64,000 bases of DNA from Caulobacter sp. UNC358MFTsu5.1. Lineage in GTDB: Bacteria > Pseudomonadota > Alphaproteobacteria > Caulobacterales > Caulobacteraceae. Below the pieces are notes generated by a model that searched no databases, was not told where the DNA came from, and saw only the letters and a list, made by a program, of their open reading frames with translations. The translations under genes and the position numbers were made by a program. Shown in pieces: positions 7,700-16,618 of this stretch. The stretch spans positions 434,001 through 498,000 of the forward strand of contig NZ_JONW01000006.1 of assembly GCF_000712075.1 (NCBI RefSeq), in the 5' to 3' direction. Every line of letters begins with the position of its first letter. Position 1 is the first letter of the stretch.

Positions 7700-8959
7700 T
7701 TAGCGACGACGCCGTTTCTTGCCGGCCGCGCCCTTGGGACGCGAGAAGCGGACGATCTTGCGCTCCTCGGTCTCGGGCCGCGGGGTCGGGATCGAGCGCT
7801 TGGCCAGGCCGTACATCGAGGCCATCGGGGCGTCCTGCACCTGGGCGATGTCGGTTTCCCCGAAGCCGTTGAAGCGGGTCGACATGGCCACGCCGTAGGC
7901 GCCCAGCATGCCGATCTCGATGTAGTCGCCCTCGTCGACGCTTTCCGGCAGGTAGAACGGGCCGGGCATGTGGTCGACGCTGTCGCAGGTGGGGCCGTAG
8001 AAGCGGAAGGGGCGCAGGCCGTCCTCCACCACTTCGCCGTTCTTGCGATAGGCCTTCACCGGGAACGGCCACTTCATGTGGGCCGCGTCGAACAGCGAGC
8101 CGTAGCTGCCGTCGTTCAGATAGAGCGCGTCGCCCTTCTTCAGCTCGACCTTGACCAGCAGCGACGAGGCCTCGGCCACCAGGGCCCGGCCAGGTTCGCA
8201 CCACAGCTCGGTGGTCTCGTGCACCATCATGTCGGCGAAGCCGCGGTCGATGGCCGCCAGGTACTCGGAGAGTTCCGGCGGGGCCATGCCCGGATAGATC
8301 GACGGGAAGCCGCCGCCCACGTCCACGACGTCGGCCAGCACGCCGGCGCGGACCAGCGCCCGCGAGGCCTGGGCCATCGCCGCCTGGTAGGCGGTGGGGC
8401 GCATGCACTGGCTGCCGACGTGGAAGCTGACGCCCATCAGGTCCTGGGTGGCGCGGCGGGCGGCCAGCAGCAGGGCCGGGGCGTTGTGCGGCTCGACGCC
8501 GAACTTGCCCGACAGGCTGTAGGCGGCGCCGTCGGCCTGCACGCCCATGCGGACGATCAGGTTCAGGTCCTTGGCCTGGCCGGTGGCGTCCAGGATCTTG
8601 GCCAGTTCCTCATGGGTGTCGAACGAGAACGTCCGCACGCCGTGATCGAAATAGGCGGCCGAGATCGCCACGCGGCTTTTCACCGGGTGCATGAAGGCCA
8701 TGCGCGAACCGGGAGCGTGCTGGGCGACCAGCTCGACCTCGTTCAGCGACGCCACGTCGAAGGACCGCACGCCGGCGTCCGCGAGCTCGCGGATCACCCA
8801 CGGCGAAGGGTTGGCCTTCACCGCGTAAAAGACGTCGCCTTTGAATTCAGCCTGGAACCAGCGCGCCGCTACGGAAACCGCGTCGGGCCGCACGAGTGCG
8901 ACGGGACGTTCCGGTGACCGCTCACGGACCAGGTCCAGGGGAGTATGGTACGTGTGCAA
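7700..8959 (-). CDS. PLP-dependent ornithine/lysine decarboxylase family protein
   Basis: 419 residues of fold type III (alanine-racemase-like) decarboxylase. The PLP lysine lies in FYAVKANPSPWVIREL (Lys 48), the glycine-rich phosphate clamp in DVGGGFPSIYPG, the aspartate/arginine pocket in WCEPGRALVAEA and the catalytic cysteine region in YGPTCDSVDHM. The enzyme should convert ornithine (or lysine or a carboxylated polyamine) to putrescine-type diamine in the cytosol. The C-terminus is strongly basic (KKRRRR). It is transcribed upstream of the deoxyhypusine-synthase-like gene with a 167-base gap, so the two form a polyamine unit, possibly with separate promoters. Confidence 0.87.
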   Translation of the reverse strand: MHTYHTPLDLVRERSPERPVALVRPDAVSVAARWFQAEFKGDVFYAVKANPSPWVIRELADAGVRSFDVASLNEVELVAQHAPGSRMAFMHPVKSRVAISAAYFDHGVRTFSFDTHEELAKILDATGQAKDLNLIVRMGVQADGAAYSLSGKFGVEPHNAPALLLAARRATQDLMGVSFHVGSQCMRPTAYQAAMAQASRALVRAGVLADVVDVGGGFPSIYPGMAPPELSEYLAAIDRGFADMMVHETTELWCEPGRALVAEASSLLVKVELKKGDALYLNDGSYGSLFDAAHMKWPFPVKAYRKNGEVVEDGLRPFRFYGPTCDSVDHMPGPFYLPESVDEGDYIEIGMLGAYGVAMSTRFNGFGETDIAQVQDAPMASMYGLAKRSIPTPRPETEERKIVRFSRPKGAAGKKRRRR

Positions 8960-9275
8960 TTCACGTAGACCCCTGCAGAAGTTAAACCCAGGCCGGCGTT
9001 AGCAGCGCTTATGAGGACTTCGGGTCCGCCGGAGCGAGCGAAATAGGGTCATACCCCGAGGATGTAAAGAGTCTTTTGGAGGCGGGGTCCCCCTGGGGGC
9101 GGCGAGGGGCGCGAACCCTGGCCCGGTCAGGCTTGCGGCGCAGTTTGCGTTCCGCGTCCGCCGGGAAGGACGGGGGAATTGATCCACTGTCCGTCACAAA
9201 TCCGTTGCGTCCGTGCCCCAAACCGACCAACGCATTCCCCAGCGCTCGAAACCACGTTAAGGATTCGCCCCGACC
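8960..9275. other. Divergent intergenic region between polyamine and phosphonate genes
   Basis: About 316 bases between the divergent decarboxylase and phnC genes; it must hold both promoters. Near 9191-9208 the plus strand reads CCGTCAC and, 11 bases on, CCGTTGC, a weak match to the direct-repeat Pho box and a plausible PhoB site for phnCDE. I see no other clear element. Confidence 0.4.
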
Positions 9276-10088
9276 ATGACGTCGGACCCTGTTCTCTCGA
9301 TCCGCGCCGCCTCCAAGACCTTCGGGTCGCGACGGGCGCTGGACGCCGTCTCGCTCGACGTGAAGCGCGGCGAGATGATCGCGCTCATCGGTCCGTCGGG
9401 CTCGGGCAAATCCACCCTGCTGCGGTCGATCGACGGCCTGCAGACCATCGACGCTCCCGCTTCCGGCAAGGACGGGGAGGGCGTGATCACCGCCTTCGCC
9501 GGTCCGGTCCAGGCCCGGGGCAAGGTTAGCGACCAGGTCCGCAAGGCGCGGGTGCGCATCGGCTTCATCGCCCAGCAGTTCAACCTGGTCGGCCGCCTGA
9601 CCCTGTTCACCAACGTGGCCCTGGGGTCGCTGGGCCGGATCGGCACGGTGCGCGGCCTGTTCGGCGCCTGGCCGTCCGAGACCCGCACCGCCGCCATGGC
9701 GGCCCTGCACCGGGTGGGCGTGGCCGACTACGCCGCCCAGCGCGCCAACACCCTGTCGGGCGGCCAGCAGCAGCGCGGCGCCATCGCCCGCGCCCTGGTC
9801 CAGAAGGCCAAGATCATCCTCGCCGACGAGCCGGTCGCCTCGCTCGACCCCGTCTCGGCGCGCAAGGTCATGGAGATCCTCCGTGATCTGAACAAGACCG
9901 ACGGCCTGACCGTGGTCGTCACCCTGCACCAGGTCGACTACGCCCTGCGCTATTGCGACCGGGTGGTGGCGCTGAAGGCCGGCAAGAAGGTCTATGACGG
10001 CCCGACCAAGGGCCTGGACCGCGACAAACTCATCGACATCTACGGCCCGGAATTCGAGGACGTGTTCTGGGAAGGAGCCCCGCAATGA
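9276..10088 (+). CDS. phnC: Phosphonate ABC transporter ATP-binding protein
   Basis: 270 residues. Walker A GPSGSGKST at 39-47, Q-loop near FIAQQFN, signature LSGGQQQRGAIARAL, Walker B IILADEP and the switch histidine in VVTLHQV. This is the ATPase of the PhnCDE importer for phosphonates and sometimes phosphite or phosphate esters. Its stop overlaps the phnD start (ATGA at 10085-10088), which shows translational coupling. No C-P lyase genes are nearby, so the transported compound may be processed elsewhere or may not be a phosphonate. Confidence 0.92.
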   Translation: MTSDPVLSIRAASKTFGSRRALDAVSLDVKRGEMIALIGPSGSGKSTLLRSIDGLQTIDAPASGKDGEGVITAFAGPVQARGKVSDQVRKARVRIGFIAQQFNLVGRLTLFTNVALGSLGRIGTVRGLFGAWPSETRTAAMAALHRVGVADYAAQRANTLSGGQQQRGAIARALVQKAKIILADEPVASLDPVSARKVMEILRDLNKTDGLTVVVTLHQVDYALRYCDRVVALKAGKKVYDGPTKGLDRDKLIDIYGPEFEDVFWEGAPQ

Positions 10089-11107
10089 TCCGCCGTCACT
10101 TCACCGTCGGTCTCGGCCTCGCCGCCGCCCTGGCTCTGGCCGGATGCGCGGAGAAGAAGGCCGCCGCCCCGGCGCCCAAGGACACGATCGTGTTCTCGAT
10201 CCTGTCGACCGAGTCGGCCCAGAACATGGAGAGCTACTGGAAGCCCATCCTGGCCGACATGGAGAAGTCGACCGGCATGAAGGTGAAGCCGTTCTTCTCG
10301 TCCAACTATTCGTCGCTGATCGTGGCCATGGGCGCCAAGCAGACCGACGTGGGCTGGTTCTCGAACGCCTCGGGCCTGGAGGCCGTGCGCCGTTCGGGCG
10401 GCGAGGTCTTCGCCCGCACCTTCGACCCGTCGGGCGTCGACGGCTACAAGTCGGTGATCATCGTCCCGGCCGACAGCAAGCTGACGGTCGAGGGCCTGCT
10501 CAAGTGCGACAAGACCCTGGACTTCGGCATCGGCGACAAGAAGTCGACCTCGGGCACCCTGGCCCCGATGACCTATCTGTTCATCCCGGCCAACAAGAAG
10601 CCGGAGGGCTGCTTCAAGACCGTGCTCAGCGCCAGCCATGACGCCAACCTGTTCGCGGTGGCCAACCACAAGCTGGACGCGGCCACCAACAACACCACGG
10701 CCCTGCGCCTGAACGAGTACGCCAAGGGCGGCGCCCAGTCCAAGAAGGTCAAGGTGATCTGGGAATCGCCGACCCTGCCGGAGGACCCGATCGTCTGGCG
10801 CAAGGACCTGGATCCGGTCGTGAAGGAGAAGGTCCGCCAGTTCTTCCTGACCTACGGCCAGGGCGACACGCCCGTCGCCGCCCAGCAGCGCAAGAACCTG
10901 GAGCGCCTGTCGATGGGCGGCTTCAAGGCCGCCGACGACACCCACCTGCTGGTGGTGCGCGAGATGGAAGCCCTGGAGAACGTGGGCCTGGCCCGCGACG
11001 CCGGCGACCAGGCCAAGCTGGCCGCGGCCGAGAAGGCCCTGGCCGACATCAAGGCCCAGCGCGTGGTCGCCGAGGGCAAGGCCGGCGTCGCCGCGCCGGC
11101 CAACTGA
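10085..11107 (+). CDS. phnD: Phosphonate-type ABC transporter substrate-binding lipoprotein
   Basis: 340 residues with a lipoprotein signal ending LALAGC. It is a PhnD/TauT-like solute-binding protein: FSILSTESAQNMESYWKPILADMEKSTGMKV opens the first lobe, and the SSLIVAMGAKQTDVGWFS region and the STSGTLAP motif match the phosphonate-binding pocket family. It delivers substrate to PhnE. The last 50 residues are Ala/Lys-rich and helical, longer than usual. It overlaps phnC by 4 bases and precedes phnE by 23. Confidence 0.9.
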   Translation: MIRRHFTVGLGLAAALALAGCAEKKAAAPAPKDTIVFSILSTESAQNMESYWKPILADMEKSTGMKVKPFFSSNYSSLIVAMGAKQTDVGWFSNASGLEAVRRSGGEVFARTFDPSGVDGYKSVIIVPADSKLTVEGLLKCDKTLDFGIGDKKSTSGTLAPMTYLFIPANKKPEGCFKTVLSASHDANLFAVANHKLDAATNNTTALRLNEYAKGGAQSKKVKVIWESPTLPEDPIVWRKDLDPVVKEKVRQFFLTYGQGDTPVAAQQRKNLERLSMGGFKAADDTHLLVVREMEALENVGLARDAGDQAKLAAAEKALADIKAQRVVAEGKAGVAAPAN

Positions 11108-11130
11108 GCCAGGACCCCCGAGCCCACCCG

Positions 11131-11946
11131 ATGAGCGACGCCGTCCCGCCTCCGCCCAGCAAGCCGCTCTCGGCGCGCGCCTTCGACCTGCTGCTGTGGG
11201 GCGGGGTGATCGCCCTGCTGGTGATCAGCTTCAAGCCGGCCGAGATCGACAAGTTCCCGCAGCTGTTCACCGACGCCAGCAAGATGCAGGGCTTCGCCAG
11301 CGGCTTCTTCTCGCCGTTCGGCGATCCGAAGGCGTTCATGGCCGCGGACTGGGAGCTGTACATCGGCAAGATGTGGCAGACGATCCAGATGGCCCTGTGG
11401 GGCACGGCCCTGGCCATCGTCGTGGCCATCCCCCTGGGCCTGCTGGGCGCGCGCAACATCAGCCCGTGGTGGATCCAGCAGCCGGTCCGCCGCCTGCTGG
11501 ACCTGATCCGCTCGATCCCCGACCTGGTGGTGGCCCTGATCTTCATCACCGCCGTGGGCCTGGGCCCGTTCGCCGGGGTGATGGCCCTGATGTTCAACAC
11601 CGGCGGCGTGCTGGCCAAGCTGTTCGCCGAGGCCGTCGAGTCGATCGACAAGGGCCCCGTCGAGGGCGTGCGGGCCACCGGCGCGATCAAGCTGCAGGAA
11701 GTGGTCTGGGGGGTGATCCCGCAGGTCGCGCCGCTGTGGACCAGCTACGCGCTCTACCGCTTCGAGTCGTCCAGCCGCTCGGCGACGGTCCTGGGTCTGA
11801 TCGGCGCCGGCGGCGTCGGCCAGGTGCTGCTCGATTCCATCAACGGCTTCCAGTACGACCAGACCGGCTGCATCGTGCTGGTCATCGTGGTGGCCGTTTC
11901 GCTGATCGATCTGCTGTCCCAGATCATCCGCACACGTCTGCTTTAA
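11131..11946 (+). CDS. phnE: Phosphonate ABC transporter permease
   Basis: 271 residues of the binding-protein-dependent permease family with about six membrane helices (first at about residues 17-37). The EAA-type coupling loop is visible in EAVESIDKGPVEGVRATGAIKLQEVVWGVIPQ. It forms the membrane pore with PhnC and PhnD. A short hairpin follows the stop. Confidence 0.9.
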   Translation: MSDAVPPPPSKPLSARAFDLLLWGGVIALLVISFKPAEIDKFPQLFTDASKMQGFASGFFSPFGDPKAFMAADWELYIGKMWQTIQMALWGTALAIVVAIPLGLLGARNISPWWIQQPVRRLLDLIRSIPDLVVALIFITAVGLGPFAGVMALMFNTGGVLAKLFAEAVESIDKGPVEGVRATGAIKLQEVVWGVIPQVAPLWTSYALYRFESSSRSATVLGLIGAGGVGQVLLDSINGFQYDQTGCIVLVIVVAVSLIDLLSQIIRTRLL

Positions 11947-11956
11947 GGACGATTCA

Positions 11957-11973
11957 TGTGGCCTTCGGGCCAC
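11957..11973 (+). terminator. Short hairpin after phnE
   Basis: TGTGGCC-TTC-GGGCCACA is a 7-bp stem 11 bases after the phnE stop, followed by AATTAA rather than a long T run. Probably a weak terminator or mRNA-end stabiliser. Confidence 0.5.
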
Positions 11974-11994
11974 AATTAACACCTTGAAAAGGCT

Positions 11995-12033
11995 TGTCAT
12001 CGGTCTGTCATCAAAGGGTGGCGGAACCGTCAT
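11995..12033 (+). promoter_or_regulatory. Pho box upstream of the phosphate porin
   Basis: TGTCAT at 11995-12000 and again at 12006-12011 lie exactly 11 bases apart, the spacing of PhoB direct repeats. A third CGTCAT at 12028-12033 lies in the same phase (22 bases from the second). It sits about 75-110 bases before the porin start, so phosphate-starvation control by PhoB of the porin and pstS is likely. Confidence 0.8.
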
Positions 12034-12106
12034 GGGACCCCCGTAAAGCGGCTCTACCTGATCCGGACCAACGGGCAGGGGGCAAAGCCTTAAGGGGAAT
12101 TCTCAC

Positions 12107-13393
12107 ATGCGGAACAAGACCTCGCTGGTCTGCGGCGCGGCGCTGGGCGCCATGCTGGCCTGCGGCCTCGGCGTCGCGGCTCACGCGCAAGACAACACGG
12201 TCGCCTGGAAGGGCGCGCCGCAATGGACCAACGACGACGTCTACTTCAAGGTCCGCGGCCGGATCCTGATCGACGGCGTCTTCCAGGACGTCGACCGCGA
12301 AGGCACGGCGACCGACTACAAGACCAGCAACCTCCGCGGTCGCCAGGTGTTCCTCGGCATCGAAGGCAAGCTCAACAACTACATCGCCTACAAGGCCGAA
12401 GGCGGCTGGGTGAACGGCGGCACGCCGACCTGGGACGACGTGGTCATCGAGATCAAGCCGACCGAAACGACCAGCATCATGGTCGGCAACATCAAGGCCA
12501 CCGGCCTGGAAAACCTGACCTCGACCCGCTTCACCACCTTCATGGACCGCGGTCCGTACGGCGACTTCGGCGTCGACAGCTATCTGCTGAGCGTCGTGGG
12601 CAAGGTGCAGGGCCCGAACTGGAGCGTCACCGGCGCCGTCCAGGGCGACAGCATCAACAACGCCGACATCAACAACACCTCGTCGGCCACCAACACCAAC
12701 CAGAACTCCAACGAGCGTCTGGGCTTCACCGGCCGCGTGCACTACGCCCCGGTCGTGACCGACTTCGACAAGGTCCACCTGGCCGTGTCGGCCCGCTACC
12801 GCAACCACGGCAACGAAGGCGCCTTCAACTATCAAGGCCGCACCGACACGAACTACGGCACCAACGGCCTGTACTACAAGACCGGCGCCATCGGTGACCG
12901 CGACACCACCCTGGCCGCCGAAGGCGCCTGGATCCACAACAACTTCTCGGTCCAGGGCGAGTACTCGAACATCAAGGTCGAGCGCCTGCAGACCGCCGCG
13001 GCCGGCACGAACCCGGACGTCAAGGTGGGCTACGCCTTCGTCAGCTTCTGGCCGACGGGCGAGACCCGCAACTACGATCCGGTCGCCGGCGAGATCAAGC
13101 GTCCGAAGATCCTGAACCCGATCACCGCCGGCGGCTTCGGCGGCGTTGAACTGGCCCTGCGCTACGACTTCGCCGACCTGACCGACGCCTACAAGACGGC
13201 GTCGAGCGCGGCCAGCCGCACCGTCTCGCAGGACGCCGGCAAGTACACCGCCTGGACCCTGGGCGTGAACTACTACCCGACCGCCTATGTCCGCTTCCAG
13301 GCCAACTACACCGACGGCTCGGTCGATCCGGTCGTCGTCAACCGCGGCACGGACATCAAGCAATTCCAGCTGCGCGCCCAGTTGGACTTCTAA
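12107..13393 (+). CDS. Phosphate-selective porin OprO/OprP family
   Basis: 428 residues with a signal peptide (cleavage after AHA at about 26) and a beta barrel ending in LRAQLDF, the terminal Phe typical of outer-membrane insertion. The opening VYFKVRGRILIDGVFQDVDREG matches the OprO/OprP family, trimeric channels that pass phosphate or pyrophosphate. It follows a Pho box and is 76 bases ahead of pstS, so both probably belong to the phosphate-starvation response. Confidence 0.85.
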   Translation: MRNKTSLVCGAALGAMLACGLGVAAHAQDNTVAWKGAPQWTNDDVYFKVRGRILIDGVFQDVDREGTATDYKTSNLRGRQVFLGIEGKLNNYIAYKAEGGWVNGGTPTWDDVVIEIKPTETTSIMVGNIKATGLENLTSTRFTTFMDRGPYGDFGVDSYLLSVVGKVQGPNWSVTGAVQGDSINNADINNTSSATNTNQNSNERLGFTGRVHYAPVVTDFDKVHLAVSARYRNHGNEGAFNYQGRTDTNYGTNGLYYKTGAIGDRDTTLAAEGAWIHNNFSVQGEYSNIKVERLQTAAAGTNPDVKVGYAFVSFWPTGETRNYDPVAGEIKRPKILNPITAGGFGGVELALRYDFADLTDAYKTASSAASRTVSQDAGKYTAWTLGVNYYPTAYVRFQANYTDGSVDPVVVNRGTDIKQFQLRAQLDF

Positions 13394-13469
13394 GACCCTC
13401 CGGGCCGGCCTCCCACGAGCGCCGGCCCGGTCCTTCTCCCAACGCTCCCAGAGACTCCAGGAGTTCTCC

Positions 13470-14513
13470 ATGAAGAAGCTGCTTTCCTGCGCGGCCGCCG
13501 CCGTCGCCCTCTCGGGCCTCGCCGCCGCCCCCGCCCACGCCGCCCGCGACTACGTCTGGGCCGCCGGTTCGTCGACCGTGTTCCCGTTCGCCACCCGCAC
13601 CGCCGAGAACTTCGCCAAGAAGACCGGCAAGAAGGCTCCGAAGGTCGAAAGCCTCGGCACCGGCGGCGGCATCAAGCTGTTCTGCTCGGGCGCCGGCGAA
13701 GGCTTCCCGGACATCGCCAACGCCTCGCGTCCCATGAAGAAGTCGGAATTCGACGCCTGCGCCGCCAAGGGCGTGAAGGACATCGTCGCCATCAAGATCG
13801 GCTTCGACGGCATCGTCGTCGCCACCGACAAGGACGGCGCCGACTACAACTTCAAGACCGAGCACCTGTTCCTGGGCCTGTCCAAGACCGTGCTGAAGGG
13901 CGGCCAGTTCGTCGCCAACCCGTACAAGACCTGGGACGAAGTCGGTTCGGGCCTGCCGGGCAACCGCATCAACGTCTACGGCCCGCCGCCCACCTCGGGC
14001 ACCCGCGACGCCTTCGTGGAACTGGCCATCGAGGCCGGCGCCCGCAAGTTCCCGACCGCCGACGCCCTGCGCTCGGACAACGAGAAGAAGTTCAAGTCGC
14101 TGGTCGACCCGCTGCGTAACGACGGCTGGGTGGACGCCGGCGAGAACGACAACGCCATCGTCGGCACCCTGACCAAGACCCCCGGCTCGCTGGGCGTCTT
14201 CGGCTGGTCGTACCTCGAAGAGAACATGGACAAGATCAAGGGCGCCTCGGTCAACGGCGTTCGCCCGTCGGCCCAGACGATCTCGGACGGCTCCTATCCG
14301 CTGTCGCGCACCCTGTTCATCTACGTCAAGAAGGCCAACATCGGCGTGACGCCGGGCCTGGCCGAGTTCGTGCAGGAGTTCACCTCCGACGCCGCGACCG
14401 GTCGTGGCGGCTACCTGCAGGGCCGCGGCCTGATCCCGCTGCCCCCCGGCCAGCACGACGCCCAGAAGCAAGTCGCCGCCAACAAGACGGTGATGGCGCG
14501 TCCGGCTCAGTAA
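13470..14513 (+). CDS. pstS: Phosphate-binding periplasmic protein PstS family
   Basis: 347 residues with a signal peptide (MKKLLSCAAAAVALSGLAAAPAHA). PstS features: the AGSSTVFPF phosphate loop near residue 30, SRPMKKSEFDAC and the PPTSGTRDAF loop. It captures inorganic phosphate in the periplasm for PstCAB, which is not encoded nearby. The ATG preceded by CCAGGAG was chosen over upstream frames that run back into the porin. It is an orphan pstS coupled to a porin, so high-affinity capture at low phosphate is likely. Confidence 0.88.
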   Translation: MKKLLSCAAAAVALSGLAAAPAHAARDYVWAAGSSTVFPFATRTAENFAKKTGKKAPKVESLGTGGGIKLFCSGAGEGFPDIANASRPMKKSEFDACAAKGVKDIVAIKIGFDGIVVATDKDGADYNFKTEHLFLGLSKTVLKGGQFVANPYKTWDEVGSGLPGNRINVYGPPPTSGTRDAFVELAIEAGARKFPTADALRSDNEKKFKSLVDPLRNDGWVDAGENDNAIVGTLTKTPGSLGVFGWSYLEENMDKIKGASVNGVRPSAQTISDGSYPLSRTLFIYVKKANIGVTPGLAEFVQEFTSDAATGRGGYLQGRGLIPLPPGQHDAQKQVAANKTVMARPAQ

Positions 14514-14551
14514 GCCGACACGCAAGCCCCATTCGGGCTTCGAACAGGACG

Positions 14552-14590
14552 ACGCCGCGGTCCCCAGTGGGCCGCGGCGTTTTCTTTTGT
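14552..14590 (+). terminator. Rho-independent terminator after pstS
   Basis: ACGCCGCGG and CCGCGGCGT form a 9-bp stem with an 11-base loop, followed by TTTCTTTT. A smaller hairpin (AAGCCC/GGGCTT, 14524-14540) precedes it. Confidence 0.85.
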
Positions 14591-14639
14591 ATAGTGGTGG
14601 GATCGCGGTCCGCCCGGCCGCCTCACCCTCCCAGGGACC

Positions 14640-15932
14640 ATGATCCTCCTCGCGCTCGCCGTCGTCCTGCTCCTCGTTCTCCTGAACGGGGTCTTCTCCA
14701 TGTCCGAACTGGCGGTGGTCTCCGCCCGCCGCGCCCGGCTCCAGACCTTCGCCGATCGCGGCGACAAGGGGGCCAAGCTGGCCCTGGCCATGGCCGAGCA
14801 CCCGACGCGGTTCCTGTCGGCCGTGCAGGTCGGCATCACCCTGATCGGCATCCTGGCCGGCGCCTACGGCCAGGCCACCATCGCCGGGGCCCTGGATGTC
14901 TGGCTGAAGGACAAGCCGGTGGTCGGCCCCCACTCGGAGGCCATCGCCACCACCATCGTCGTCATCGGCCTGACCTATGTCTCGGTGATCCTGGGCGAGC
15001 TGGTGCCCAAGCGCCTGGCCCTGCTGTTCCCGGACGTGATCGCCCGCAAGATGTCGCCGTTCCTGGCCCTGGTGGCCACGGTGCTGCGCCCGTTCGTGAC
15101 CCTGCTGACCGCCTCGACCGCCGGCATCCTCAAGCTGATGGGCGTGCGCGACGAGCGGACCAACGACATCACCGCCGAAGAGGTCGAGACCGTCCTGGCC
15201 GAGGGCGCCGACGCGGGCCTGATCGAGCCCGAGGAGCGCTCGATGATCCAGGAGGTGCTGCGCCTGGGCGACCGCCCCGTGCGGGTGGCCATGACCCCGC
15301 GCCGCGACCTGTTCTGGATCTCGCTGACCGACAGCCAGGACGAGATCCTCCGCGAGATCCGCGACTGCCCCTATTCGCGCATCGTGGTGGCCAGCGAGGG
15401 CGACCTGGACGGCGACATCGGGGTGATCCTCAAGAAGGACCTGCTGGACGCCTGCCTGGGCGGCGAGACCATCGACATCAAGGCCCACGTCCAGCAGCCG
15501 GTCGCCATTCCCGAGACCATGTCGCTGCTGCGGGCCATGGCGGTGTTCAAGCAGACGCCGCTGCACATGGCCCTGGTGGTCGACGAGTTCGGCTCGATCC
15601 AGGGGGCGATCACCCCGCTGGACCTGCTGGAGATGATCGCCGGCGACTTCCCCGAGGACCACGACGAGAGCGACAGCCGCATCCTGCGCCGCGAGGACGG
15701 CACCTGGCTGGTCGACGCCCGCCTGGACATCCAGGAGCTGAACGACGCCCTGGGCGAGAACTTCGAGGCCGAGGGCGGCTACCACACCGTGGCGGGCCTG
15801 ATCCTCGACCGCCTGGGCCGCATCCCCCGCGAGGGCGAGATCGTGGGGTTGGGCGGGTTCGACGCCGAGGTGGTCGACATGGACGGCTCGCGGATCGACA
15901 AGCTGATCCTGCGCTGCGTGCGTAAGGACTAG
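14640..15932 (+). CDS. CNNM/CorC-HlyC family membrane protein
   Basis: 430 residues. The N-terminal DUF21 (CNNM) membrane domain has about four helices in residues 1-150, including the NGVFSMSELAVVSARRARLQ signature. Two CBS domains lie at about 215-330 (MTPRRDLFWI, VVDEFGSIQGAITPLDLLEMIAGD), and a CorC_HlyC transporter-associated domain lies at about 350-425. The family is linked to magnesium efflux or homeostasis; the label hemolysin is historical. The gene starts after the pstS terminator and is followed by a GNAT gene 10 bases later. Confidence 0.87.
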   Translation: MILLALAVVLLLVLLNGVFSMSELAVVSARRARLQTFADRGDKGAKLALAMAEHPTRFLSAVQVGITLIGILAGAYGQATIAGALDVWLKDKPVVGPHSEAIATTIVVIGLTYVSVILGELVPKRLALLFPDVIARKMSPFLALVATVLRPFVTLLTASTAGILKLMGVRDERTNDITAEEVETVLAEGADAGLIEPEERSMIQEVLRLGDRPVRVAMTPRRDLFWISLTDSQDEILREIRDCPYSRIVVASEGDLDGDIGVILKKDLLDACLGGETIDIKAHVQQPVAIPETMSLLRAMAVFKQTPLHMALVVDEFGSIQGAITPLDLLEMIAGDFPEDHDESDSRILRREDGTWLVDARLDIQELNDALGENFEAEGGYHTVAGLILDRLGRIPREGEIVGLGGFDAEVVDMDGSRIDKLILRCVRKD

Positions 15933-15942
15933 GGCGACACGC

Positions 15943-16596
15943 ATGGGCGGATCGGCGCATGCGGGGCTGGTCGGGGCCTGGGCGGCCGGCTGGGCGCTGT
16001 CGCGCGGCGTCGCCGCGCCGATCCCGGCGGCGGGCGGCCATCGGATCGTGGTGGGCGAACCCGGACACGCCGAACGCTATGTCTTCCCGGCCCTGGACGC
16101 GCCGGCCCTGTCGGACCTGGCGGCGGGGATCATCGCGCCGGGGATCTTCCTGAAGGCCTTCTGCGCGCCCGAGGCGCTGCTGGCGGCCGTCGACGCGCGC
16201 TGGCGGCCGCAGGCGTCCGGCGACCTGATGGCCATCGACCTGGCCGCCGTTCCGCCGCCCGCCGCGCCGGCGGCGGGTTACGTCCAGGACCTCCGCGCCG
16301 AGGGGGCGGTGCTGGTCGTCGAGGTCCACGACGCGGAAGGCGGATTGGCGGCTTCGGGCCGCGCGGCCCTGACCGGAGCCTTCGCCGTGTTCGACAAGAT
16401 CGTCACCGACCCGGCGCACCAGCGGCGCGGCCTAGGACGGATCGTGATGGGCGTCCTGGGCGAACGGGCCCGGGCCCTGGGCGCGGGCCAGGGCGTGCTG
16501 GTCGCCACGCCGGAGGGGCGGGCGCTGTACGAGGTGCTGGGCTGGCGCTTCGAGGGGCGGATGGAAACGGTGGTGATCCCGGACGAGGCGAACTGA
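15943..16596 (+). CDS. GNAT-family N-acetyltransferase
   Basis: 217 residues. The C-terminal half has the GNAT acetyl-CoA motif (VTDPAHQRRGLGRIVMGVLGERARALGAGQGVLVATPEGRALYEVLGW). The N-terminal half shows no recognised fold. The acceptor is unknown. It is 10 bases after the CNNM gene and probably co-transcribed; it converges with the response regulator at 16619. Confidence 0.75.
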   Translation: MGGSAHAGLVGAWAAGWALSRGVAAPIPAAGGHRIVVGEPGHAERYVFPALDAPALSDLAAGIIAPGIFLKAFCAPEALLAAVDARWRPQASGDLMAIDLAAVPPPAAPAAGYVQDLRAEGAVLVVEVHDAEGGLAASGRAALTGAFAVFDKIVTDPAHQRRGLGRIVMGVLGERARALGAGQGVLVATPEGRALYEVLGWRFEGRMETVVIPDEAN

Positions 16597-16618
16597 TCGG
16601 CGACGAAGAGTCGCCGGC

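Noticed and set aside
9005..9187. Short Arg/Pro-rich open frames upstream of phnC
   Set aside because: They have no ribosome-binding sites or conservation signals and lie in the divergent promoter region.
13356..15944. Long open frame of over 800 codons on the minus strand across pstS and the CNNM gene
   Set aside because: It is antisense to well-supported genes, has low-complexity His/Asp/Gln/Gly-rich translation and lacks family features; such frames arise from GC-rich third codon positions.
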